A stretch of 64,000 nt of DNA from the NCBI GenBank assembly GCA_030062745.1, contig CP099844.1, forward strand, positions 2,509,481-2,573,480, written 5' to 3'. Each line of letters begins with the position of its first letter. Position 1 is the first letter of the stretch. The notes below the pieces were generated by a model, which had not been told where the DNA came from, did not search any database, and saw nothing but the letters and a program-made list of their open reading frames with translations. The position numbers and the translations under genes are program-made. Shown piece after piece: positions 24,049 to 36,124 of the stretch. Origin of the DNA: Capitulum mitella (taxonomy: Eukaryota > Arthropoda > Thecostraca > Pollicipedomorpha > Pollicipedidae).

Positions 24049-24420
24049 AAGACGCCCCGTGACACCAGGAGGCGTCTCTGTGATTGAGTTGGGTGCCCTG
24101 ACAATCAAAAGGCGCCCCTTGACACCAAAACAGGCAGCCATGCGATAAAGGCATCCTGATGATGGACGACGACGCTTTGTTGTTCAAAATAACGTCTTAT
24201 AGTAACATCAAAGAGGTACCATAGTTTTGGGAACGTGCCCCTTATAGGATGGTTCCCTTGTAATAAAGAAGCACAGAGACAAACCTTACGTTCATACTGG
24301 TCCGTGATCCAGCTTTTTTACGGACGGATTTTATGCGCCCTATCGTTAAAGAGAGCACATGTGACATGATGTGCTCCTGTGAAGGGACATGAACATCCGA
24401 GACGATGTTTGACGCCGTTC
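24049..24420 (-). repeat. 63-bp degenerate minisatellite, inverted block resumed
   Basis: Units such as GACGCCCCGTGACACCAGG and CAATCAAAAGGCGCCCC continue directly after the MITE, showing that the MITE split one block. Confidence 0.65.
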
Positions 24421-24522
24421 GTGATTCCCGTTTTACATGCTATCCCTGTGGGTTAAAGAATCCCCTTAAAGCGCGCAGCACGCACTAAAGATAGGCCGCA
24501 GCGCAACGAAATTGAGCGGATG

Positions 24523-24580
24523 CACTAGTAACGCTCGAGACCTCTCGAACGGTGCGTGACGTGTGGCGATCCCTCCACCC
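24523..24580 (+). repeat. Short dispersed repeat, copy 1
   Basis: TAACGCTCGAGACCTCTCGA followed by ACGGTGCGTGACG matches 26112-26165 (GCGCGAGACCTTTCGAACGG...). The shared length is about 45-50 bp. Confidence 0.6.
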
Positions 24581-24850
24581 ATCTGGGCAAAAGACCGCAG
24601 AAAATAGCCACACATTCACATTTTATTCAAGCAGTATATGGATAGGGCTCACCACTTATTTCATTCCCGTTTTGTAATGGCACCAGCTTCGAGGCAATCT
24701 TTCTTTTGGTTTTAATCGTTAACCCTTATAAATGAGGGTAGTGTCTTTGTACCTTAAACTCGTGTGTTCTTCTGGCATTATTTGTTATTGCACACGATTA
24801 TTCTTTGAATTTTGTTTCGATGATATCAAAATCCGACTCCAGATCCGACC

Positions 24851-25230
24851 TTAATCGTATTCCCGGCAGGGAGAGGGCTGAGTGCGCCCCTCCCCCAGTT
24901 TTGCTTGCCAATTCCAGTGTTTCTGACGCAGCTTCACGAATCTTGGCCACTTTGCCCATCTATTTTTTTCTACGTACTGTAAAAAATCGTAATTCTGTTC
25001 TGCTCAGGGGCGGAACCAGACAACGTTTTTGGCAGGGACTTCTGGCCATTTTTGGTCCTGTTGAAGGTAAAAGGAAAATGTCTGCCAAAAGGTGGTATTC
25101 TTAAGAAAGAATTTAAAACTTTATATGGGCGTTTAGGCAAATAGTTAGGCAAACACACAAATGTCATTTTGTTAATCTGAGGTCACTTCACAAGGACAGG
25201 TCAAACCCGTCAAAAATGGCCAAAATGCTC
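24851..25230 (+). mobile_element. MITE family A, copy 3 (3'-truncated)
   Basis: TTAATCGTATTCCCGGCAGG is the decayed left end. Landmarks follow to CTCAGGGGCGGAACCAGACA and AAGGACAGGTCA, where similarity stops. The right two thirds are missing. Confidence 0.75.
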
Positions 25231-27117
25231 TTTGCACTTAACGTGACATGAATATTATGCTTATGCACAAGAGTGTGGCGCTAAACCATGAGTGCTGTTT
25301 AGTTTCCTTCGTGTGATATCCATTTTGAATCATTATCCCTGGGTCACCGCGACAGCTTGCTGAAACCAAAATTATTTTGAAGGAGAAATATGCCCAATTT
25401 TGAAGTAAGCAGATCACATGTTTTGAGTCGTGTGTGCGCAGAATCGTTTGTTTGGCAAAAATACTCAGTGACTGAGGCCGGCAAGCGATTTGTTCTGGAA
25501 AAATCCAGTTTAGGATGTGCAGGACTTTGCACAAGCATGGACTGCAACCAGACCGCAATAAAGTACGATTATCTTTTGAGCTGATATCGAACGCAAACGA
25601 TCGGACTACACGTCGGTGCGATTTTCATTGCAAAAAGTCAGCGGCCTCTTTACGATACTGAAGAAAGAGCGTGACGTCCTTCCAGTCAGCGGGACACCTA
25701 AACTGTGGGCCGGAGGCGTTTGTCTCCCGAAACAAACGGAAGGTGGTACCTTAAGCCACACCGTGGTGCTTTTTCCAAGTTGTTGCAATCTTTGTATCGC
25801 CAGCATCACAGCCAATGCTGAACAACGTTCCCAGTCGGCTTTTCACCTTGTCAACGCTCGCGCGTGCCACATGTCGCGGACACTAAAACGCGGTGTACGT
25901 CATGCGACGACGTGTTCAGTTCTCGTTCTACGTTAACGCGTTCCGAGTCGATCCGATCCTTGATTGCCCATGAAAATCGCCGGAACTAGGCGAAGTTTGG
26001 CGCTGTTGGCTTTCCACGTTTTCCACGTTATTCCTATGGACTAAAAATCGCCTTGGAGCACTCAGAACGTGCCAACGACGGCCCACAGCACGATGAAAAT
26101 TTGCGGATCTACAGGTAGCGCGCGAGACCTTTCGAACGGTGCGCGGCACGCGCCGATCCGTCAACACGTGCAGGCCCTGGACGGCAGGAAAGATCTGAGG
26201 ACTGACAGGAAGAAAGATAGAAAGTCTAGGTCCCTTAAAAATGAAATAAAATGTGGTGTTCTTTGGAACTGGTGTTGGAATTGTTGAATTGATGCTGGGT
26301 GTTCATTGTTCTGCTAAAGCGGGTAAAGTACTGTATTCTCCCGAGACTGGGTGGTACTAGCGTGCTCAGCGCATCGACGGCTGCCACATACCGTGATTTC
26401 AGCAGAAACTGAATGAGAGCCGCGAATATGAGGTGAGCGTGGCAGACATTGGTCCTCTGCTTGTCAAATTATCTGCAGCGTGCTTCCGTGAAAAGGAGTG
26501 GCTTTGTCGGCGCCACGTGGAATTTGACCAAACCACCTCCCGTGTGACTGGCTACCCCACTCACAACTCACCTGCTTACTTCATGTCAGACGTGCATTGG
26601 CAGTAAGCAATAGCATAGTCAGAGGGGGTCAGAGGGGGTCAGAGGGATCATTTGGCCCGTTTTTTGTCACACGTTTCCAAAAATTAGTTTTTGTTACAAA
26701 TGATCTATTTACAAGAAACATACCTTACAATCAAAAGCTTACTCTGTTTTTTAGACCTTCGGGTGAGGTTTTTGTTCGGTTCTTCACGTTCGCAATTAAA
26801 TGTTAAGAACTTTATCAAGCCTTTTTGTTTATTAACCTTGATCTCCCTTACGAGAGTCCTGGCTACGCTGCTGTCAGAAATGCAAACAGAATCCTGCAAG
26901 TCCATAAGTATTACAAAGCATAAATCCATGAGTTTGGCAAGGCAAGGCATTTGTTGGTTAACGTTATCTTTGCCAAAGCATTGTTTTTCCCATTTCAACT
27001 TTGTCCATATGGTTGATGTGATATAATGTAATAATCTGTTTGGCGCAAGTACATTTATTTTTGTGACGGCTATTTAAGCAGTTCAGTCACCAGCGGGTCG
27101 TGTGTCCAAATTGGACC
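25231..27117 (+). other. Intronic stretch with minor repeats
   Basis: It contains the second short dispersed repeat (26112-26165) and a 3-unit GGGGGTCAGA mini-array at 26620-26648. I see no convincing exon. Confidence 0.45.
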
Positions 27118-28378
27118 TTAACCGTACTATGGCCGATTCCTGACGGGGGGGGGGGTGGATTCGGCCCTCCAGATCTCGAGAACTACTTATCCGATTACAT
27201 TGCAAGAAACGGCAATCCATTTGCCACGATGAAAGCTACATTGCTACAAAAAGAAGGTTTCAGAATTTTGAAAGGGTTGGATACACGGGAGCAAAAGTCC
27301 AAAATGTAACGACTAAGATCAAATAGTAATCCACGCGGCGGAAAAAATTTGCAAATAAACTGAAACTGAAACTGAAATGGGGGATATTTTTGGGCTTGTT
27401 ATACTCTGTTGTTTATGAGCCGATTTTTATGAAACTGGCTTGAATCCAGAGGTTATAGAACGATATTTTACCACTGACGCCTACATTTGAAATTTTGAGA
27501 AAATTCATAGCCATTCACAGGGTTTCAAAAATAGGAGGATTAGTTCTTCAAAAACTGAATTAGCAAAAAAGCAAAAATGCCCTTTTAGTTTCGGTTAGTC
27601 ATGTTATGCTGAAGAAGTACAAATCGTATAACGGTGTTGTGTTATGTTGGCATAGGCGGTGCCAGGGCCATGGAAAGTGGAACTATCATAGTCACATGTT
27701 CTTCAGATCAACTTATGACCTTTGACCTTAAATGACCTCCAGTGGTCTTAAATCCTTTTGGAATGATCTTGCGTGCGTTTCGTATTATTTGAAAACGTTT
27801 CCAGTCATTTAAATTCACTCTCTTTCCAAAATTCCATTTCACGGCTGTTGTGGTATAGGGTACGCGCACTGACATTTTAGGTCACATAGCTCCGTGGCCC
27901 GACCTGATTTGAAGCTGAAATTTGGTACACAAGTAGTGGGTACCCTTGTACTTTATATGTGTTCCGGCTGTTGGCATTTGGAAAAAATAGTGCCAAAATG
28001 AATGAAACAATTTTTAACTTTTGACCCTGACCTGACTTTGTGAAGTGACCTCAGATAAACAATCTTGCATCTGTATCTTGCCTGACTATTTACCTATACA
28101 TCTATAAAAAGTTTTAAGTTCTATCTTAAAAACGCTGTGTTTGGCACACATCTTCCTTTTACCCTCAACAGAGCCAAAAATGGCCTAAGGTGCCTCCCAA
28201 AACGGTGCGTGGTTCCGCCCCTGAGCAAATTAGAACTGAGAAATCTTGTTACAGTGCGTACAAAGAAAAACTAGGACAAATGACCAAGTTTCGTGAAGCT
28301 GCGTCAAAAAACCCTGGAATTGGCAAGCAAAAAACTTGAGGAGGGGTGGATTCAGCCCCATACTGGGAACAGGGTTAA
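27118..28378 (-). mobile_element. MITE family A, copy 4
   Basis: TTAA lies at both ends (27118-27121 and 28375-28378). The right end is GGGAACAGGGTTAA. The left end lacks about 20 bp between TTAACC and GGCCGATTCC compared with copy 5, so its inverted repeat is damaged. Internal landmarks are in the same order as in copy 1. A short AAACTGAAACTGAAA insertion is present near 27357-27375. Confidence 0.85.
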
Positions 28379-29588
28379 ACTACTTTTCAACTAACATAAT
28401 CGATTTCGAATGAATGCTAAGGAATTATGATAGAAAATGAGGTAAACAGTGCACTAACGTGAACATACAAATTGTCACAGACTAAACACATGACCAGTTA
28501 TATTCAACACGAGAGGAACTGATAGGCTGGCTTTCCTCGTTAACGAGTTACACCAAGTGACACGGCGTTTTCCTGTCATTGCATGGTCTCCATGCTGAAA
28601 AAGACACATGGACAGAAATTGGGAAAAGTCCTGTTTCGAAATCACGCATGCCTGCAATTTCTACTTTCACTGTTTCAGCGGTGAAAAACTCACAGAAACA
28701 AAGCCTTTCAAGTGGTGAGCAGCGTTTACATTGCCTGTCCGTGACAGCCTGCCTGAAACTAGCTCATGAAATGTCACAGAGACCAAGCTGAACATGATCC
28801 ATATCAAACGAGATCTCACGTACGAGATCAGCAACGATTATTTGTTGCCTGCAGACAATATTGATTTGATTTCTTTTCTGATACAAACGCTGTTCGGGCA
28901 GGTTTAGTCTTGCAAATACGCACAAGGAAACAATCAGCAATGTCTGATGGTTTATTTCAAAAATAAAACAAAAAATAAGCAAAAAAATCGGCCATGTCTG
29001 AGCTTTCCGTGGTGCTCTGTACAAAAGCATAAGAAAAGTCCTTGGCCAGGTCGTGACGTATTTTGGTCTGCTGGCCTAGACTGGATTCAGACCACTTTTT
29101 GAAGAATGAACATAAGTCGTGGTAAAAGAATCTGACATCGCACATTTCTAATCCCAGTCAGTCTTGATGTAGCCGTCAAATATTTATATAACTTTGAAGC
29201 CGTGAAATATTGCCGTCAGATTTGTCGCTTTGGCCTCATTTGTGACGTAAAGGTTGAGTTTGCGGTCTAAAATGGGCGATGTGTAAGCCCTAATGCTCAT
29301 GTTAGGTGACTGCGATGGATGCAGTCCCAGCTTTATTGAATTAACGGTGGCAGTAAGCATATGCAGACTGAGGTGAACTCGCACTGGATGATTGCAGGAA
29401 AGAATGGCATTAAACAGTGTAGCTTCGTTTACTTTGTTCGAGACGAGGCTACTGACAAGACACATGACATCCAAGCATGTGATGTACGGTTTCCAAGCTG
29501 AAGAAGGCTGTGTTTATAGTGACGGTGACCTTACTGAGCTTTCCTTTGTTGTCTGGGCGTTGGAGACGACACTGGTGTCACATTTCAG
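28379..29588 (+). other. End of MMP intron 3
   Basis: No named repeat is seen. It ends tgtcacatttcag at 29588. Confidence 0.5.
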
Positions 29589-29766
29589 GTAGCTTCTGGC
29601 GATCCAAGAACCTCAGATACAGGATCGTGAACTGGCCGAGACAATTGACGAACGACAAGGAGGGAGTGAGAAAAGCCGTCAAGGATGCGTTCGGTGCCTG
29701 GTCTCAAGTCTCAGCACTGACATTCCGGGAAGTTGACAAGACGCAAGTGGCCGAAATAGACGTTTG
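29589..29766 (+). CDS. Mmp: MMP exon 4: catalytic domain, N-terminal half
   Basis: This encodes residues 113-171 and two bases of codon 172. NLRYRIVNWPRQLT is the first strand of the metzincin catalytic fold. VRKAVKDAFGAWSQVSALTF is the family's first helix and following strand (pattern AF..W..V..LTF), and VAEIDVW leads to the structural zinc loop. Trp116 sits just after the furin site where mature MMPs begin. The acceptor is tttcag|gt and the donor tg|gttagt, phases 1 and 2. The gttagt donor is slightly weak but the only one that fits. Confidence 0.93.
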
Positions 29767-30126
29767 GTTAGTGTGTTAAGCAACCGGTGTCTCATTAAAT
29801 TTGGCACAGACTCTTCTCAGAGCTGTTAGCAGTCGAATGAGCAATGTGGGATAAGAACTCTTCCTTTCGACATTGTGCCAAGACACTGACATGAAATTTA
29901 CAGACCCATATGTTTTGAGGCTGCTGTTTCCCGTGATGGCGTTATCATCGTTCCGCACGTGCTGAAGTTTCTCGCGCGCAGTATTCATGCCTACTTTCTC
30001 GAGCCTCTCGCCGATACTGTTTCCCTCCGGGACCTTGGATGGTGCTATCCAGTTTCCCTCACGCTCCTTTAGTTCCAGAACGTTCCAAACTGGCTCGATC
30101 CGTTTGATGCTGGGCATGTTCGGAGG

Positions 30127-31073
30127 GTTGTCATCAGTGGCGGCTCGTCATTATAAGAAACTGAGGAAGTGTCTCACCAAAAATACCGGGAAATGCTGGA
30201 TTAAAATCATACTTAAGCAGTGTGCAATAACATCGTTCATAAAATTCATTGCGTGATTAAACTGGAACAATGTGCTCATTTTGTTCCGCATTCATCAACA
30301 TAGCAGGGAACATGCCCGCAAAGACGCCCCGCAGCCCCACTCCTGCTGCCCCCGCAAGCCTGCGGCGCCAGGCAACCCTAGAGGCAACCAATTCACTCGC
30401 CTCAGCCAACGCTAGAATCTCATCTAATACAGCGGTCCTGGTAAACGTCCGCGAAACTGCTTGTCCACCGCCGCCAACGCAGCTAACAGAACTCGTTTGA
30501 AGCAAAATTTAGTACTGCCTCTAGCCGCCACCGTTGCGGCGCCACCGTTGGGCTCACCGACGAAGGTGCGCGACTGCGCGACTGCGCGACGCCAATAGGA
30601 TTAGTGGCGGAGAAAGGAGTGTGATTGTGGGGTACCTATTGACTAAAATGTTCCATATTTACATTCCGCATTACTTTAAAATGTTACATGTATGTTTCAA
30701 CTGTGCACAAATGATTCAGTAATGCCTGAATATCCCTGGCAATGACGATGATTTACCCGCTTTTAACGCGGGAAAGTTTTCCGTCTGGGGCGCTGGACGC
30801 GAGCGTATTTTGATGATTTGCGATGCGCGTATTCAAGTGGATGCCCAGTTCGATCTACCTTTGTTTGTAGATAGCTGACGAAATACCGAAAGTGACGCGT
30901 CATGTACTGTTTCGTTCCTTTTGTTTACGCCAATCTGGAAAGGGTCGGATACCATTTGCGGTTTAATAGTTAGATAACGTGTATATGACAGACGGCCGTG
31001 CGTAAGATAGTGGTGCTACACTTGCGCTGTGCCTCAGGTGTCCATTAAACCACGAGCCGTCACTGGTTTTCAT
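30127..31073 (+). mobile_element. hAT-like non-autonomous element with 8-bp target-site duplication
   Basis: CAGTGGCGGCTCGT (30135) and its inverted counterpart ending ACGAGCCGTCACTG (31065) bound 931 bp. Outside lie GTTGTCAT (30127-30134) and GTTTTCAT (31066-31073), an 8-bp duplication with one mismatch. CAGTG-type ends and 8-bp duplications are the signature of hAT elements. No transposase is present. It carries an ORF fragment at 30294-30500. It is inserted in MMP intron 4. Confidence 0.8.
30294..30500 (+). pseudogene. Ala/Ser-rich ORF fragment inside the hAT-like element
   Basis: The frame reads PASLRRQATLEATNS then LASANARISSNTAVL. A related frame at 54614-54710 reads PASIRRKAADAATS then SSSANARIRCNT, and the DNA between is also similar (CCTCAGCCAACGCTAGAATC in both). 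This suggests a captured or decayed gene fragment spread by a transposon. I do not recognise the protein. The strand is inferred from the better protein-level match. Confidence 0.4.
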
Positions 31074-32295
31074 CCTCCTTAACATAAGGGATCCCAGCAA
31101 CACCCTGATATGACCTCACATCGTAATGGTAGCGGCAGGTGGCTACTTCATGCTTGGATATATATCCTGAATGGTTTACCCAGTGTAGGAAGGGCTTGAG
31201 GCGTTGTCTGATGCACTCTGTCAGGAATATTCGGCGATTTTTACACTGTTTCCTCGTTATGATGGCGATGCTGCGCAGGTTGGTGGTGACCCATGCCCTT
31301 ATGCGTGATGGAAATTCTTGCCCCGTCAGCCTGCGTGGCCTCGGACGGTCAGTCAGGCTTGCCAGTGATGTAAAACACCGGCTTCCCGGAGAACTCAGCC
31401 AGAAATGCCGAAGCATGCCTGGTGGTTCATAACGACGCTTATCTTATACTCTTGGCTGAACGGCGCCCGGTAGATCTTTAAGCTCCTTCGCTAAATTCTC
31501 TGTTTTACTCTGGTATTTGCAAAACTGCCTGCTGTCGCTTGCAGTAATTCAGATAACATTCGTTTTCATTCTCCCGCTAAATACGACTCTTCGACAGACT
31601 GCGTTTTGCCGCCAGGACTCTTCCAGAGGGGTCAACTGCCTTGTTCAGTTTCCGCTTGATCCTCTGAACACAGGTCGATGTCGTTTTTGTTGGGTTTCTC
31701 CTATTTCTGTCTTTCGTTCGAGAGATAAGTTACTGTCGACTTTCCTCGTGATCCTGTATATGGCGGATTTCTATGCTCCCTATCACAGAAAGTGACTGAG
31801 CGTGAGAGATTCGCATTCTTTGCGTGTTTTGTAGAGCCGTGCATTTTTTCCAGCTGCGTAATCTCGTTAAGTCATTATGCGGCAAATAGAACTGACATTT
31901 TGTGCCAAATCTCGTGCTCATATGATAGAAAACTGCGCCAGAGTTGTAGTGGTGACGACATTGCGTGAATACGTGCCGTCCAAAGTATGTTTTGGGAAGA
32001 ATAAAGTTTGTTGTAAATTTTTGAGGATACCCGTTACGTACCTTTGCTGATTTCCATATTCTGCATGATTGTGTTTTCCCCAAATGTCCCAAATGAAATT
32101 GCCGCACAAAGGTGCCTGATTCGTTGACTAGGCACTTCTAATCATCACTGCGTGCTGCACTTTTGAAATAAAACTTCCATACGTGTAAACACGAGTCAGA
32201 TGTGCTCGTCACTGTGGGTAGGGCTGCGTCACAACATGCGAGACTTACGTTGATCGGTGGGCCATTGAGCTGACCTGACCTCATTTGATCTCCAG
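31074..32295 (+). other. Remainder of MMP intron 4
   Basis: A minus-strand frame at 31060-31416 contains KNRRIFLTECIRQRLKPFL, faintly like the N-terminal region of Penelope-like polyproteins. The evidence is too weak to call. The intron ends at ctccag, 32295. Confidence 0.4.
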
Positions 32296-32593
32296 GTTCG
32301 CCGCTGGTTATCATGGCCATGACGCCAAATTTGACGGACGTGGTGGCGTGCTTGCACACGCTTTTTTTCCTGCGTTCGGCGGTGACGTGCACTTGGACGA
32401 CGACGAGCTCTGGTCGGTGGGAAACTCGCGCACCCGAGGGTCCATCGACCTCTTCATGACGGCCGCGCACGAGTTCGGCCACAGTCTCGGCCTGGCACAC
32501 TCGAGAGACTCCAAAGCGCTGATGGCACCCTTCTACCAACCGCCGGACCCCAACCGGAACGTGATCAAAGAGGACGACAAGCTGGCGATCCAG
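32296..32593 (+). CDS. Mmp: MMP exon 5: zinc-binding catalytic core
   Basis: This encodes residues 172-271. The zinc motif AAHEFGHSLGLAHS supplies His230, Glu231, His234 and His240, and ALMAPFY provides Met248 of the Met-turn. Upstream FDGRGGVLAHAFFP and GGDVHLDDDELW form the structural zinc and calcium loops with His178, His193 and His204. The family's usual Asp ligand (HGD) is His180 here (HGH). The exon ends at DDKLAIQ, the usual end of the catalytic domain. The acceptor is ctccag|g and the donor cag|gtaagg, phases 2 and 0. The enzyme hydrolyses peptide bonds in extracellular matrix and cell-surface proteins. All catalytic residues are intact. Confidence 0.96.
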
Positions 32594-35500
32594 GTAAGGG
32601 TACATCTGGTCGGGCTGTGTCGGTTCCAGTGATTCGGCCAGCTCCGCAAGATACTACTGACTCCGCTGGGCGGTCATACACTGTGCCGGCCATGGCGCAA
32701 ACGGTCAACAGATGCAGATTTTGTTTGGTTTTGCGGAGACTTTTACATAGCTTAACCCTCGCTCGTATAGGGATTTCTGCATAACGCGGACATATAGTGT
32801 AGGGGTTGGATGGTTGGTGCGATTCCCCTCCCCGTTTTTTTTCACACCGTGCATTCCAGAGAGTCGCTGAAAAACATTGTGTTACTGGTGACATGATTGG
32901 TATGCCGTTTTAACGTCTCAGATGATCGGGCGATCTTCCAGGTCGGGTCGAAGACAAAAAATGACCAGAAAGTAGTGATTTTTCGAGTTTGGGAACAAAT
33001 GAACTCCAAAGAATACGTGACAATGAAACGAAACGGATGTCGTGGTACTTGCAAATCACTTATGAGTCCGTCTGTCCTCCACGTGCCTGCATTTCCCCAT
33101 GGATTCCGATCCAGGTCATGCCGGGTAAACCCTTGCCCGGCGGGATCATTTTTACACCCTCGCCCGGCAGTGGAGGTCCTAAATTGACCCCCCCCTACTA
33201 ACTTTTGAAGAAAGGGAGATAAAACAACACAGTAAACACCAGTGTATTTCCCGTCACGTAAGCAACTTAACGCTACCTGATTTGTTAGTTTCAGGTTCAC
33301 AGGTGACCTCCCAGATCAAGGTAACGACCTTAAAGTGGCCATGCCAAAATATGTCGAAGTTTTCTTTGCAATATAATTTACAAACTTCTGAAAATAAATG
33401 GACTCCGTAAGCACCAGAGTGTTGGTCGTTGTCTTAGCTTTCGGAAAATGTTTGCGGTTTTTGGTTAGGTCATTGGGTAATTTCTCAAGTTGCGAAAATG
33501 TCATCATAGCTGAACTTTGCAATTGAAGTCATCCTACTCCCACAACACGTTTGTCACAGGTCAAACGAGCTACGACAGGCGTGGTAAAAACCTGGTACAC
33601 CGGTTCTCCTCGGGGTAGGAGGGTATCGCCGACTTGGGGTTGCGGCCACCTTAGTTCTTAAGATCACCGCCAGGGATGCTCATGTCGTTTATGGAAATCG
33701 CGCCTTGTCAGGAATCACTCGAGCTAGAGGCACCAGCTTTGCTGTGCAGGTAGGCGGGCACACGGTCTATTCTTCATATCATTCTGGTGGCCTTGATGGT
33801 TTGTCAAGGTCGCCGCTAGGGGCACAGTGGGATTTCGAATTTTTTTTATTTTTCCGACCCAGCGTGACCTTGATCTTCAAATTGGCTATACATGACGTCA
33901 AACGATGTTCGTCAAAATGCTGGTGACATGATGGGTTGTAATAAAACATTTTTCCAGGTGTAGGTACCATTTATCCCGTATACCAAACTACAAAGGCGTT
34001 TGACGTCAACGTTTGATCTTCACGTTTGACCTAGCTTGAACTCTGATGACCTGCTCCATCCCATATACTAAAATCAGGTCAATGATACCAGGTTTTATAA
34101 ATGTAACATATAACGCAGTAGTGCAATATTCAATTTCCAACAAATTAAATGTACTGCTCGGTTTGGTTACAAACACGACTAATATGGTTTCAATAAAAAC
34201 GTCACAGTGTAGCAAACGTTTCTGCTTGGCGTGATAGTTTGACCACTGGCGACCTTGTCTCTGCCAGATTTTTCTCTTCTTCAGTGTTTCTCTTCTCACA
34301 AGTTCGTCTTGCCAATTCTTCGTTTATTCGTCACACACACAGAGCTTCCACTTTCACCATCTATTTTTTGACGTCAAACGCTGACCACTCACAGCATCAG
34401 CACTTCACTACATCACGAGCGTCACGAGGCCCACCACATGTTGAGTCGATAGATACATACTGAGCGAAAACCGGTTCTGCTTATATACCACCGACGAGCG
34501 GAAATTATGGAAGAGGATGGTACAATTACGATATCATATACAGCCAATCAGGCGGCGGTTTGCAATCCGAATATTCTGGAAAGACTAGGATTTAGCCAAT
34601 GAACGAGCGTGAGAACGCACGGAATTCAGAGAACTGCCTCATGTAAGACGGATGGAAGAGCTCAGAAGTTTCCGCGGGTGTAAGCTGTTTAAAGTTTAGA
34701 AAGAGGAAGTATCGTTTGACGTGACGGATATGATTCACCTAGCGGCACCGAGAGTATCTGGTAGCCTTAGACAATTTTCCAAACCAAAGGCTTTTGAAGG
34801 GAAACCTCTACGATTTAGAAAAAAATAGCAAACATTGAAGTTGGTTTTCTTAGATGGGAACTTTAAAGCCATGACGTGAACTTTGTTACACACAGCTCAC
34901 GATGTATTGCACGAACATTTTCGAAAATTTAACTCAGGGTTCAGTGTTGAAAACTCAGCTACAGAAAAAAATCACCGAAAAGCGAAGGGAGTCCTAAAAC
35001 GACCCCACGCCGGTGAGGGTTAATTCTTGCCCAGTGGGGTCGTCGGCTTAAATGTGTTCTCGGAGCTGCAGGAGCATTCTTTTTTCAGGTGACAGTAGAT
35101 GCTGAAGTTAAATGCACATCCGAATTAACCATCACTATTTTCGAATGACATCTAAGGGTCATCTTAGGTCCTCCACAGTTATCTTAATCCAGTAGCCTAG
35201 AGTGACCTCAGCTTGTCCAACAATCGTGACTTAGATGTGTTAGAGCGTTTTCTTTTGTCGGTTATAGCCACAAAATCTAATTTTAGGCATGCTGTGACGC
35301 TGTAGGCTGATCACCCCACGGCCGGCGCCGCTCCGCTCTTCGGAGCAAATTCAGACCTTCACTGCATCACGGCTCTTAAGGAAACAAAAGGTGAATTGCA
35401 CCAAATTTATACCACTCAGTTCCTTACAATCCGTTCAAACAATCCTTACAATTCAGTTCAAACAATCCGAATACATATCTTGTTTTGCGATACCTATTTC

Positions 35501-36124
35501 TTACCGCATTTTCGGAGCACAAAGGAACGTGTTTTCCGCCGTAGCTCATGACCTTAGTTTACACTCTCGATAACCCCGACAGTGAGCATAAGAACATAAA
35601 ACCTACCAAAAATATGTATTGGCTTACAGAACATTAAGTTTTGATTCGACTGGCGCTTACTTTATTTTACTTGTGCACTCCAACCATCTTACAATAGGAC
35701 AAAAATGAAATCATCATCAACTGGCCGCGTTTGCGCAAACCGTGAACCATGCCAGCGAACACGGCTGGCATGGCTCACGATTCCCGTTATGACGTCATAC
35801 ACCGTTACCATGGTAACGTAGACAATTTTTGGGCACCGTAAAATGCAGAAATGACGCCTGAGAGGGCATACCAAGTTTCAGGTGGACCAAATAAGCCATT
35901 AGGAAGCTATCCTCGGAAAAATTTGGGTTGGGGTGCATCAACCCCCCAAATTATACGGGTGAGAATTAAGAAATACCATGTTGCGCCACAACATCTGGAA
36001 TTTTATACCGCAGAAGGCGAACAGATTAAGCATGAAAACGCTTGTCATTACCTGAGGATTCCTCTGACCTGTAATTCCTGACCTGTAATTCCCGTCGTCA
36101 CAACGTTCCCTGTTCGGCCGTCAG
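32594..36124 (+). other. MMP intron 5
   Basis: The intron is 3.5 kb. It holds TTAACCC-type sequences at 32752 (+) and 35023 (minus strand reading TTAACCCTCACCGGCG), and a related TAAACCCTTGCCCGGCGG at about 33126. Family C lies at 35735-35965. No exon is seen between. Confidence 0.55.
35735..35965 (-). repeat. Repeat family C copy, inverted
   Basis: The reverse complement of this segment follows the 14040-14260 copy. The short palindromes ATGCCAGC...GCTGGCAT and GTTACCATGGTAAC lie inside it. It is in MMP intron 5, about 160 bp upstream of exon 6. Confidence 0.6.

Noticed and set aside
31060..31416. Minus-strand frame as the N-terminus of a Penelope-like polyprotein
   Set aside because: Only a short resemblance (KNRRIFLTECIRQRLKPFL), and no reverse transcriptase motifs follow it.
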